Of a stretch of DNA of 20,759 nt, positions 7,515 to 15,387 are shown piece by piece. Origin of the DNA: JAVKFF01 sp040226215 (GTDB lineage Bacteria > Pseudomonadota > Alphaproteobacteria > DSM-16000 > Inquilinaceae); contig JAVKFF010000140.1 in NCBI GenBank assembly GCA_040226215.1, positions 1 through 20,759 on the forward strand. Reading direction: 5' to 3'. Made by a program: the position numbers and the translations under genes. Every line of letters begins with the position of its first letter. Position 1 is the first letter of the stretch. A model generated the notes under the pieces. That model worked only from the letters and a program-made list of their open reading frames with translations, was not told where the DNA came from and searched no databases.

Positions 7515-8620
7515 ATGAAACAGGATACCAGGCCGCCGGCCATCAGCCCCGAGGAGGGCGCCCCGCCGGGTGCCGCCGACGGCGCCACGCCCGTGCTCGA
7601 GGTCGCGGATCTGCGTACGCGCTTCGCCGTGCGCGAGGGCGCGGTGTCCGCGGTGAACGACGTCTCCTTCACCATAGGTGAGGGCGAGACGCTGGGCGTG
7701 GTCGGCGAATCGGGCTCCGGCAAGAGCCAGATCTTCATGTCGATCATGGGTCTGCTCGCCACCAACGGCACGGCGACGGGCTCGGTGAAGTATCGCGGGC
7801 AGGAGATCCTGGGCCTGCCGCCGGCGCGCCTGAACCGGGTGCGCGGCGCCCACATGTCGATGATCTTCCAGGACCCGATGACCTCGCTGAACCCGTATTT
7901 GCGCATCTCCACGCAGATGACCGAGGTGCTGGTGCAGCACAAGGGCATGTCCAAGGCCCAGGCGCTGAAGCGCTCGGTGGAGATGCTGGACCTGGTGCGC
8001 ATCCCGGAAGGCGGGCGCCGGGTGCACATGTACCCGCACGAATTCTCCGGCGGCATGCGCCAGCGGGTGATGATCGCCATGGCGCTCCTGTGCCAGCCAG
8101 ACCTCCTGATCGCCGACGAGCCGACAACCGCGCTCGACGTCACGGTGCAGGCGCAGATCCTCGACCTGATGACCGATCTGAAGCGCGAGTTCGGCACCTC
8201 GATCGTCATGATCACCCACGATCTGGGGGTCATCGCCGGGCTGTCGGACCGGGTGATGGTGATGTATGCCGGCAACATCGTGGAGACCGGCACGGTGCGG
8301 GACATCTTCTACACGCCGCAGCATCCCTATACCGAGGGCCTGCTGAAGAGCATGCCGCGGCTGGACAGCGATACCCGGGTGCTGCTGCCGTCCATCTCCG
8401 GACAGCCGCCGAACCTGCAGCGCCTGCCGCCGGGCTGCAACTTCAACCCGCGCTGTCCCTATGCCGGGCAGCGCTGCGTCGACGAGGAGCCCCGCCTGCG
8501 GCCGATCGAGGGCCAGGAGCGGGCGATGCGGGCCAAGGCCTGCCACCTCGAAAAGCTGCCACCGCCGGCCGACGATCCGCTGCTGCGGCAGCCGCTCGAC
8601 CGCTCGGTGGAGGCCAGGGC

Positions 8621-8624
<4 letters not shown>
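7515..8624 (+). CDS. oppD: Peptide ABC transporter ATP-binding protein OppD
   Basis: This encodes a 369-residue cytoplasmic ATPase energising peptide import. All nucleotide-binding motifs are present: Walker A GESGSGKS (64-71), Q-loop Q119 in FQDPMTSLNP, signature SGGMRQR (178-184), Walker B LLIADEP (197-203) and switch H235 in THD. After the ATPase domain comes the oligopeptide-transporter C-terminal extension with cysteines C308, C314, C321 and C343, spaced C-x5-C-x6-C-x21-C. In crystallised DppD relatives this pattern holds a [4Fe-4S] cluster, so one is possible here. ATG at 7515 was chosen: it is 14 bases after oppC and puts the first strand (VLEVADLRTRF) near the N-terminus. Its stop overlaps the oppF start as ATGA, indicating translational coupling. 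Confidence 0.95.
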
Positions 8625-9769
<1,145 letters not shown>

Positions 9770-9794
9770 CACCGCGCGGAGGCCGGGGCCCCGA

Positions 9795-9839
9795 AACGCA
9801 AGAACGCCGGCCCCCGACGGGAACCGGCGTTCTGGCGTT
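9795..9839. terminator. Bidirectional terminator between oppF and the DJ-1-family gene
   Basis: Bases 9801-9810 pair perfectly with 9824-9833 (10 bp). The stem extends five more pairs (9795-9799 with 9835-9839) after one A-G mismatch, around a 13-base loop. It begins 26 bases after the oppF stop and lies between convergent genes. Downstream T content is modest on both strands, so efficiency is uncertain. Confidence 0.7.
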
Positions 9840-9846
9840 CGGCATT

Positions 9847-9871
9847 GGCGCCCGGGGTGGACCCGGGCGCC
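9847..9871 (-). terminator. Hairpin directly after the DJ-1-family gene
   Basis: GGCGCCCGGG (9847-9856) pairs perfectly with CCCGGGCGCC (9862-9871) around a five-base loop. It ends three bases from the DJ-1-family stop codon at 9875. It probably terminates or stabilises the leftward transcript, together with the neighbouring hairpin. Confidence 0.65.
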
Positions 9872-9874
9872 GGG

Positions 9875-10441
9875 TCAGGCCGCTTCGGCGACCCCGCCCT
9901 CGGTCTCGCCACCGATATGGGCGATCACGGCCGCGACGAAGGTCGCACCCTCGCCGTCGGTGTTGACGGTCAGCAGGTTGCGGTCGGCCTTGCTGACGGT
10001 CTCGGCCTCGAGGTCGGCCCCTGCCAGCTTCTCGGCGCTGTAGGCGTTGGCGGCAACGCCGCGGCCCTCGGCGCGCTCGGCCGCGGACAGCAGGGAGACC
10101 GCGTCGCCCAGGAGGACGGTCGGCTTGCCGGTGTCGATGAAGCCCTTGAGGAAACGCACCGTGTGGGCGTTGCCGGCCAGCTTCTCCACCGAGCGGAAGC
10201 CGCCGGGCACGATCAGGGCGTCGTAATCGGCCGCGAGCGCCGTCGACAGGGCGCCGTCGACCGGGAAGTAGTGGCCCCAGGCGCTGCCATGCCAGCCGTT
10301 GACCAGCGCCTGTTCGGGCGAAATCAGCTGCATGGCAGCCCCCGCGGCGAGAAGCGCGCGCTGCGGCTCGGTCAGTTCGACTTCCTCGAAACCGTTGGCG
10401 ACCAGCAGGGCGATCTTCTTTCCGGCGAGAGACTGATTCAT
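9875..10441 (-). CDS. DJ-1/PfpI-family protein lacking the nucleophile cysteine
   Basis: This encodes a 188-residue class-I glutamine-amidotransferase-like (DJ-1/PfpI) protein. The fold is clear: KKIALLVANGFEEVELTEPQRAL (8-30) with the conserved acidic residues E19/E20, then YDALIVPGGFRSVEKL (73-88). At the nucleophile elbow, where the family has an A-I-C-H-G-type motif, this protein reads VLLGDAVSLL (109-118), with G112-D113 in place of Cys-His. There is no cysteine anywhere in the protein. Classical PfpI protease, deglycase or glyoxalase chemistry by this cysteine is therefore not expected; a binding or stress role is possible. ATG at 10441 has a strong ribosome site on the minus strand (AGAGGAAGG). 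Direct repeats lie just upstream at 10461-10483. Function unknown. Confidence 0.85.
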   Translation of the reverse strand: MNQSLAGKKIALLVANGFEEVELTEPQRALLAAGAAMQLISPEQALVNGWHGSAWGHYFPVDGALSTALAADYDALIVPGGFRSVEKLAGNAHTVRFLKGFIDTGKPTVLLGDAVSLLSAAERAEGRGVAANAYSAEKLAGADLEAETVSKADRNLLTVNTDGEGATFVAAVIAHIGGETEGGVAEAA

Positions 10442-10460
10442 GATGTCCTTCCTCTTCGTT

Positions 10461-10483
10461 GTTCGTGTTCGACGTTCCTGTTC
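10461..10483. repeat. Direct repeats GTTC-NN-GTTC before the DJ-1-family gene
   Basis: GTTCGTGTTC (10461-10470) and GTTCCTGTTC (10474-10483) are two 10-base direct repeats separated by GAC, giving four GTTC cores. They lie 20-42 bases upstream of the leftward start codon, just ahead of its ribosome site, so they could be a regulator site or fall in the 5' leader. Confidence 0.5.
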
Positions 10484-10657
10484 GAACCCGGGACGACCGC
10501 CCGCGGCCGCGGCGCGGCCGATGGGGCTGGCGGGGTGACGGGCCCCGCTCCGGGACAATTCCAGTCGGACTGAGACAGGCCGCCGGCGTCGAATTACGGG
10601 AAATCGCCCGGTTGTTTATCCACCTTCGCCGGAGCCTAATGCGTTTAGCAACCCTGG

Positions 10658-10680
10658 CAACGCCCGGTGACCGGGCGTTG
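10658..10680. promoter_or_regulatory. Perfect 10-bp inverted repeat with 3-base centre
   Basis: CAACGCCCGG (10658-10667) and CCGGGCGTTG (10671-10680) flank TGA. The element touches a possible leftward -35 box (TTGCCA) that could serve the DJ-1-family gene about 190 bases away. It could be an operator or a stem-loop; neither is proven. Confidence 0.4.
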
Positions 10681-10952
10681 GCCGCTGCTGGCTCTGATCG
10701 AATGACCGGTCCCGGCAGACCCGCATCGAGCGCGATGCGCCGCGGGCTGCGGCCGGCCGTCGGGATTGTCGACGCGCAAGAATTGTTCGCCGCGATAGGT
10801 GGCCGTAAACGGCCTGCAAGTCAATGGCCGGGCCAAGAAAGGGGCGGCATATCAGGTGCGCGCCTTCCGCAGTTCCTGCGCCTGACAGGGGGCGGAACGC
10901 CGGGGTGACGCGCCGTGGCGGACAAGGTCGGCGGGGCCCTACACGGTCAGAT

Positions 10953-11027
10953 TGGAGCGGGTGATGGGAATCGAACCCACGACATACAGCTTGGGAAGCT
11001 GTCGTTCTACCACTGAACTACACCCGC
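10953..11027 (-). tRNA. tRNA-Gly, anticodon CCC
   Basis: Read on the minus strand, a complete cloverleaf is visible. The acceptor stem is GCGGGTG/CACCCGC (11021-11027 with 10957-10963), and the D-arm is GTTC-AGTGGTA-GAAC. The anticodon stem ACAGC/GCTGT encloses the loop TTCCCAA with anticodon CCC, and the T-arm is GTGGG-TTCGATT-CCCAT. The discriminator is T, and CCA is encoded (10953-10955). It decodes GGG glycine codons. A good promoter lies just upstream at 11055-11083. Confidence 0.97.
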
Positions 11028-11054
11028 GAAACGTCCGTGCGGACGCTGGGGAGT

Positions 11055-11083
11055 CATATACCCGCCGGCGAATCGGTGGGCAA
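11055..11083 (-). promoter_or_regulatory. Promoter of tRNA-Gly
   Basis: On the minus strand, TTGCCC (11083-11078) and TATATG (11060-11055) are separated by exactly 17 bp. Transcription would start near 11048, leaving about 20 bases of leader. That leader contains a 6-bp hairpin (CGTCCG 11032-11037 with CGGACG 11040-11045) before the mature 5' end at 11027. Confidence 0.7.
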
Positions 11084-11457
11084 GGGGGCTTCCGGATTCG
11101 TGGCGATGGTTGGCCGGATGCGGCGAAAGGGTGGCATTGGCGCGTCGGGGAAAGTGCGAACGGAGGCTCTGGCAGGTGCGCAAAATGGAAGCGCCCCCGG
11201 ATGCTGAGCCCCTGACAGAGAAAGTTCCTGCAAGAAATTGACGGAAAATGCGGTATCGAGGCTTCAATTTGCCTTTTGATTGGAATATACAGAAGCGGGT
11301 TGCCGCGTGACCAGCGTCGGCCCCAGTACTGGCGTGGTGGCTGGGCACTCGTCGAAAAAGGTACAGTAGCGGAAACGCACTGTCGGTTGAAGCGTTGGGG
11401 TCACCGGGGTTACCATTCGGGCCAGCCTCCAAAGGGGACTCGAGAGGAGAATCAAGA
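11084..11457 (+). other. Leader and promoter region of the OmpA-like lipoprotein gene
   Basis: No gene is seen between the tRNA promoter and 11458; short frames here are shadows or lack ribosome sites. DNA from about 11215 to 11295 is more AT-rich than its surroundings and carries the candidate promoter at 11263-11291. If that is used, the message has a leader of about 160 bases ending in the strong GAGAGGAGA ribosome site (11442-11450). Confidence 0.5.
11263..11291 (+). promoter_or_regulatory. Candidate promoter for the OmpA-like lipoprotein
   Basis: TTCAAT (11263-11268) and TATACA (11286-11291) have a 17-bp spacer in a locally AT-rich stretch. The -10 box is good and the -35 box weak. Placement is by eye. 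Confidence 0.4.
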
Positions 11458-12267
11458 ATGAAGTCCGTCCGTATTCTGAGCATGGTTGGTGGCGCTGCGA
11501 TTCTCGCTGCATGCGCCAGCAACATCGACCAGGTAAACAGCGTTACGCCTGGCGGCACCGCCTTCACTGAGCGGCTGGCCGTCGAGTATCGCGACCTGGC
11601 AAACTTCGAAGCCAATCGCATGCGTGATTGGGAAGATGCCAATGCCTACGCGGTCAAGGGTTTGGCCGCCGCGGCCGGCGAAAACGTTCCGCCCTACCAG
11701 GTGAGCGACTTCGCCCTGCCGGCCGACACGGTTGACGAGATCAGCCAGGCCCGCGCCACCCTCGTCAACCTGCTTGACGGCGGTGCCCGCGCCAGCCATC
11801 CGGTCGACGCGGCGATCGCGCAGAGCCGCCTCGACTGCTGGATGGAGCAGCAGGAAGAGAACATCCAGCCCGATCACATCGCGGCCTGCCGCGATGAGTT
11901 CTACATGGCGATCGCCCGCATCCAGGGCGGCCCGTCTGACGCGGCCTACTTCGTGTTCTTCGACTGGGATCGCACCAACATCACCGCCGCGGCGAACGAG
12001 ACCCTGATGGAGGTCGTCGCTGACTGGAACGCTTCGGGACAGCCGGCCATTGCGGTCGTCGGCCACACCGACACGTCCGGCAGCCAGGCCTACAACCAGG
12101 GCCTGTCGGAGCGGCGCTCGGCCTCGGTCGCCTCCGCCCTCACGGGCATGGGCGTGCCGGCCGGTTCGATCGTCACCTCGGGTGTCGGCGAGAACCAGCT
12201 TCTCGTCCAGACGCCGGACGGTGTCCGCGAGCCGTCCAACCGTCGCGCCGAAATCACCTTCCAGTAA
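11458..12267 (+). CDS. OmpA-family peptidoglycan-binding lipoprotein
   Basis: This encodes a 269-residue outer-membrane-type lipoprotein. A short signal peptide ends in the lipobox LAAC (16-19), so Cys19 would be lipidated; the next residue is Ala, not the Asp that would retain it in the inner membrane. Residues about 20-160 are a helical region I do not recognise, with two further cysteines in the segments RLDCWM and AACRDEF. The C-terminal OmpA-like domain runs from FVFFDWDRTNIT to the end: GHTDTSGS (202-209, with Asp205) and NRRAEI (261-266) are the known diaminopimelate-binding residues. It should tether the outer membrane to peptidoglycan, like Pal, but the N-terminal region is much longer and no tol genes are nearby. 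The ATG follows a strong GAGAGGAGA. It is monocistronic, with its own promoter candidate and terminator. Confidence 0.9.
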   Translation: MKSVRILSMVGGAAILAACASNIDQVNSVTPGGTAFTERLAVEYRDLANFEANRMRDWEDANAYAVKGLAAAAGENVPPYQVSDFALPADTVDEISQARATLVNLLDGGARASHPVDAAIAQSRLDCWMEQQEENIQPDHIAACRDEFYMAIARIQGGPSDAAYFVFFDWDRTNITAAANETLMEVVADWNASGQPAIAVVGHTDTSGSQAYNQGLSERRSASVASALTGMGVPAGSIVTSGVGENQLLVQTPDGVREPSNRRAEITFQ

Positions 12268-12344
12268 GCCTCCGGGCTGCTGCGAAGGACCGGCGCAGCC
12301 GGGCCGGCCTGACCGGTCCGGCGGCGGTCCGAACGGGATTACCG

Positions 12345-12376
12345 GAAACGGGCACGGAGCGATCCGTGCCCGTTTC
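12345..12376 (+). terminator. Strong hairpin terminator with GCGA tetraloop
   Basis: GAAACGGGCACGGA (12345-12358) pairs perfectly over 14 bp with 12363-12376, around GCGA, a stable GNRA tetraloop. It lies 77 bases after the OmpA-like stop codon. The 3' arm ends GTTTCTG, so the T-run is partly within the stem. Confidence 0.85.
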
Positions 12377-12380
12377 TGCG

Positions 12381-12454
12381 TCCTGGCGGGGCCTCGGTCC
12401 TGGTGGGGCCTCGGTCCTGGCGGGGCGTCCTGGCGGGACCTGGTTCCGGCGGGT
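12381..12454 (+). repeat. Degenerate 17-bp minisatellite
   Basis: Units related to TCCTGGCGGGGCCTCGG start at 12381, 12398 (one mismatch), 12415 (shortened) and 12428 (diverged), followed by a partial unit TTCCGGCGGG. It begins just after the terminator. Likely slippage-generated; no function is seen. Confidence 0.75.
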
Positions 12455-12646
12455 GCCCCCCGTGCCCAGGGGATGCCTGTGTCCGCCGGTAGCGCGGCCG
12501 GAACGCGTCCGGCGGCGCAAACGAGCCGGTCGAGGGCAGGTGTGACGGTGGGCACTGGACGTCGGCCCCGGCTCGCGCCAAATACTGTCTTCTCAGCGAC
12601 CTGACTTCCGCGCCATGCTTGGGCGCGTAGCTGATGGACGAGGACC

Positions 12647-13039
12647 ATGTACTCCGCGATCACGAAGGACATTCGCGTCACCGTCGAGCCCACCTTCCTG
12701 GAGGAGCAGAGCGCGCCTGACGAGGCGCATTTCGTGTGGGCCTATCACGTGAGGATCGAGAATCACGGCCGCGAGACGGTGCAGTTGCGCACGCGCTCCT
12801 GGCGGATCACCGACGCCGTCGGCCAGACGCAGGAGGTCAACGGTCCCGGCGTGGTCGGCGAGGAGCCGGTGCTGGAGCCGGGCGACGTGTTCGAATACAC
12901 CAGCGGCGCGCCCTTGAAGACGCCTTCGGGCATCATGGTCGGCAGCTATCTGATGGAGACGCCCTCGGGCTCGCGCTTCGATGTCGCCATCCCCGCCTTC
13001 TCGCTCGACAGCCCCTACGAGACCATGCAGGTCCACTGA
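12647..13039 (+). CDS. apaG: ApaG protein
   Basis: This encodes a 130-residue single-domain ApaG protein, an immunoglobulin-like beta-sandwich family of uncertain biochemical role. It has been linked genetically to Co2+/Mg2+ handling, and the domain is shared with some F-box proteins. Family marks: YSAITKDIRVTVEPTFL at the start, AYHVRIENHGRETVQLRTRSWRITDA (33-58), the glycine-rich GPGVVGEEPVLEPGDVFEYTSG segment (66-87) and GSYLMETPSGSRFDVAIPAFSL near the end. The length is normal. ATG at 12647 has GACGAGGA just upstream. The usual neighbour apaH is not here; folE follows after 144 bases on the same strand. Confidence 0.93.
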   Translation: MYSAITKDIRVTVEPTFLEEQSAPDEAHFVWAYHVRIENHGRETVQLRTRSWRITDAVGQTQEVNGPGVVGEEPVLEPGDVFEYTSGAPLKTPSGIMVGSYLMETPSGSRFDVAIPAFSLDSPYETMQVH

Positions 13040-13183
13040 GCCGGCGGCGAAACGTGCCGGCGGCGATGGGCGCAGGCCGCCGAGATGATCCGGGGAACCT
13101 TGCACGGCGTAAGAAGGTTGGAATGAAGCGGCGGCGCCGCTCCTCTCATTCAATGTGACCGCTCCCATCGTCAAGGATTGCCC

Positions 13184-13816
13184 ATGTCCAGCTCCCGGGT
13201 CCAAGCCTCTTCCGTGGTGACCGCGCTCGGCCGCTCGGCCGACTTCATCAAGCCGTCGCGGGAGGAGGCCGAGGCGGCGGTGCGCACGCTGCTGCGCTGG
13301 GCCGGCGACGACCCGAACCGCGAGGGTCTGCTCGACACGCCCAAACGCGTGGTCAAGTCCTATGAGGAGTTCTACGCGGGCTACCAGGTCGACCCCGAGG
13401 AGATCCTGAACCGCACCTTTTCGGAGGTGGACGGCTATGACGAGATGGTCGTGCTGGGCGATATCGACTTCCAGAGCCATTGCGAGCACCACATGGTGCC
13501 GATCATCGGCAAGGCCTACATCGCCTATCTGCCCGACACGCGCGTGGTCGGCATCTCCAAGCTGGCCCGGGTGGTCAATGCCTATGCGCGGCGGCTGCAG
13601 ATCCAGGAGCGGATGACCGCGCAGGTCGCCGCGGCGATCGACGGCGTGCTGCGGCCGCGCGGCGTCGCCGTGGTGCTGCGCTCGCACCACCACTGCATGT
13701 CGACAAGGGGCGTGCGCCAGACCGGCACCTCGATGACCACCTCTCGCATGCTCGGTGTCTTCAAGGATGACGGTGATTTGCGCCGGGAGTTCCACCAGCT
13801 GGCCGGCATCGGCTGA
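13184..13816 (+). CDS. folE: GTP cyclohydrolase I (FolE)
   Basis: This encodes a 210-residue cytosolic zinc enzyme that converts GTP to dihydroneopterin triphosphate, the first step of tetrahydrofolate synthesis. The active site is complete: C100, H102 and H103 in SHCEHHMVPIIGKAYIAYLP, and C171 in SHHHCMSTRGVRQTGT, matching the zinc ligands Cys110, His113 and Cys181 of the E. coli enzyme. The KLARVVNAYARRLQIQERMT helix region (126-144) and GLLDTPKRVVKSYEEFY (48-64) are also typical. An upstream TTG (13178) would add two residues, but ATG at 13184 has AAGGA (13173-13177) at ideal spacing. The 144-base gap after apaG contains a G-C-rich hairpin (13127-13141) inside a GAATGA/TCATTC inverted repeat; its role is unknown. 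Confidence 0.96.
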   Translation: MSSSRVQASSVVTALGRSADFIKPSREEAEAAVRTLLRWAGDDPNREGLLDTPKRVVKSYEEFYAGYQVDPEEILNRTFSEVDGYDEMVVLGDIDFQSHCEHHMVPIIGKAYIAYLPDTRVVGISKLARVVNAYARRLQIQERMTAQVAAAIDGVLRPRGVAVVLRSHHHCMSTRGVRQTGTSMTTSRMLGVFKDDGDLRREFHQLAGIG

Positions 13817-13928
13817 GCGGCAGGGCGGGTACCGCCGCGCGTTTCACCTCTGTCTCTTGCGCTAGCGCGTCCGGCCGGGCGCGATCCTGCTTGTCGGGCC
13901 GCAACCGGGCAGGATACATCTGGCTCCC

Positions 13929-15380
13929 GTGTTCGATTATCGCCCCATCACCTTCGTCATCGGACTGCTGCTGTGCATCGTGGCGGCGGCCATGCTGCTG
14001 CCGGCCCTGGTGGACCTGGCGGCCGGCCATGCCGACTGGACGGTCTTCGCCGCCTCTGCGGGAGTGACCTTCTTCGTCGGCGCGGCCCTGTCGATCACCA
14101 GCCGGGCCAGCGACTTCCAGCTGCGGGTGAAGGAGGCCTTCGTCCTCACCACCCTCTCCTGGCTGGTGATCGCCGCCTTCGGGGCGCTGCCTTTCGCCTT
14201 CTCGGCCTTCGACCTCAGCTATACCGACGCCTTCTTCGAAAGCATGTCGGGGGTGACCACTACCGGCTCCACGGTCATCGTCGGGCTGGACGGCGCTCCG
14301 CCCGGCCTGCTGATCTGGCGGGCCATGCTGCAATGGCTGGGCGGCATCGGCATCATCGTCATGGCGATCTCCATCATGCCCATGCTGCGCATCGGCGGCA
14401 TGCAGCTCTTTCGCATGGAAAGCTCGGAGAAGTCCGAGAAGGCGCTGCCGCGCGCGGCCCAGGTCGCCAGCTCCATCGCCTTTCTCTACGTCGCCCTGAC
14501 GCTGACCTGCGCGGGTGCCTACGCGGTCGCCGGCATGCCCGCCTTCGATGCGATCGCGCATTCCATGACCACGGTGGCGACCGGCGGCTTCTCCACCTCC
14601 GACCTCTCGATCGGTTACTATGGCAGCGCGGCCGTCGACTATGTCGGCGTCGTCTTCATGATCAGCGGCAGCCTGCCCTTCGTGCTCTATCTGCGCGCGG
14701 TGCGCGGCGACGTGATGTCGCTCCTGCGCGACGAGCAGGTGCGTCTGTTCTTCACCATCCTGGCGACCATCGTGGTGGTGATGGCGCTCTATCTCTGGGC
14801 CACGCGCGAGCAGCTCGGCCTGCTGCTGGCCTTCCGTCTGGCCGCCTTCAACGTCACCTCGGTGATGACCGGCACGGGCTACGCCACGTCGGATTTCGGG
14901 CAGTGGGGGCCGTTCGCCGTCTCGGCCATGCTGTTCGTCATGTTCATCGGCGGCTGCGCGGGGTCGACCACCTGCGGCATCAAGATCTTCCGCTTCCAGG
15001 TGCTCTACGCCACCACGCGGACCCAGCTGCGCAAGCTGACCCATCCGAACGGCGTGTTTATCACCTACTACAACCGCAAGCCGGTGCCGGAATCGGTCAG
15101 CGCCTCGGTGATGGCGTTCTTCTTCGTCTACATGGTGTCCTTCGCCGTGCTGTCGGCGGCGCTGGGGCTGGCCGGCCTCGACTTCATCACGGCGGTCTCC
15201 GGCGCCGCCACGGCGATCTCCAATGTTGGTCCGGGTCTGGGCAACACCATCGGCCCGACCACCACCTTCGCCAGCCTGCCCGATTCGGCGAAGTGGCTGA
15301 TGAGCTTCGGCATGCTGCTCGGCCGGCTGGAGCTGTTCACCGTCCTCATCCTCTTCGCGCCGCGCTTCTGGAAAAGTTGA
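13929..15380 (+). CDS. trkH: TrkH-type potassium uptake protein
   Basis: This encodes a 483-residue inner-membrane K+ transporter subunit of the TrkH/KtrB superfamily. Four pore-loop selectivity motifs, one per pseudo-repeat, are visible: SGVTTTGST (107-115), TVATGGFST (215-223), SVMTGTGYAT (311-320) and ISNVGPGLGN (430-439), with a glycine at each filter position. Length equals that usual for TrkH. It should pass K+ driven by membrane potential or H+ and normally needs the cytosolic NAD-binding protein TrkA, which is not in this window. The GTG start at 13929 is the best fit to the N-terminal helix FDYRPITFVIGLLLCIV; its ribosome site is poor. Only seven bases separate it from argE, so the two are probably cotranscribed although functionally unrelated. 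Confidence 0.93.
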   Translation: MFDYRPITFVIGLLLCIVAAAMLLPALVDLAAGHADWTVFAASAGVTFFVGAALSITSRASDFQLRVKEAFVLTTLSWLVIAAFGALPFAFSAFDLSYTDAFFESMSGVTTTGSTVIVGLDGAPPGLLIWRAMLQWLGGIGIIVMAISIMPMLRIGGMQLFRMESSEKSEKALPRAAQVASSIAFLYVALTLTCAGAYAVAGMPAFDAIAHSMTTVATGGFSTSDLSIGYYGSAAVDYVGVVFMISGSLPFVLYLRAVRGDVMSLLRDEQVRLFFTILATIVVVMALYLWATREQLGLLLAFRLAAFNVTSVMTGTGYATSDFGQWGPFAVSAMLFVMFIGGCAGSTTCGIKIFRFQVLYATTRTQLRKLTHPNGVFITYYNRKPVPESVSASVMAFFFVYMVSFAVLSAALGLAGLDFITAVSGAATAISNVGPGLGNTIGPTTTFASLPDSAKWLMSFGMLLGRLELFTVLILFAPRFWKS

Positions 15381-15387
15381 TCCCGTC

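Larger units (their letters stand above)
10442..10952. other. 511-base gap between DJ-1-family gene and tRNA-Gly
   Basis: No convincing gene is seen. A rightward frame at 10459-10908 and leftward frames around 10616-10836 are Arg/Gly/Pro-rich, lack ribosome sites and resemble nothing I know. The stretch holds GTTC direct repeats (10461-10483), a 23-base palindrome (10658-10680), and a possible weak leftward promoter: TTGCCA (minus strand, 10653-10658) and TAGGCT (10631-10636). Confidence 0.5.
12268..12646 (+). other. Gap between OmpA-like gene and apaG
   Basis: This 379-base stretch has no credible gene. It contains the terminator at 12345-12376 and a degenerate 17-bp minisatellite (12381-12454). 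The DNA just before apaG contains no promoter I would call confidently. Confidence 0.6.

Noticed and set aside
10461..10483. LexA (SOS) box upstream of the DJ-1-family gene
   Set aside because: The alphaproteobacterial box is GTTC-N7-GTTC. Here the cores start 6, 7 and 13 bases apart; none gives the required 11-base distance.
10459..10908. Possible 149-residue rightward gene in the gap before tRNA-Gly
   Set aside because: It is Arg/Gly/Pro-rich with no ribosome site and no family resemblance, and its 5' end runs through the leader of the divergent DJ-1-family gene.
10953..11027. tRNA-Gly as integration site of a mobile element
   Set aside because: No integrase, phage gene or direct repeat of the tRNA 3' end was seen on either side.
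10952..11215. Rightward open frame beginning MERVMGIEPTTYSLGSCRSTTELHPR
   Set aside because: This is the well-known false protein produced by translating the antisense of a tRNA-Gly gene; the cloverleaf at 10953-11027 explains it fully.
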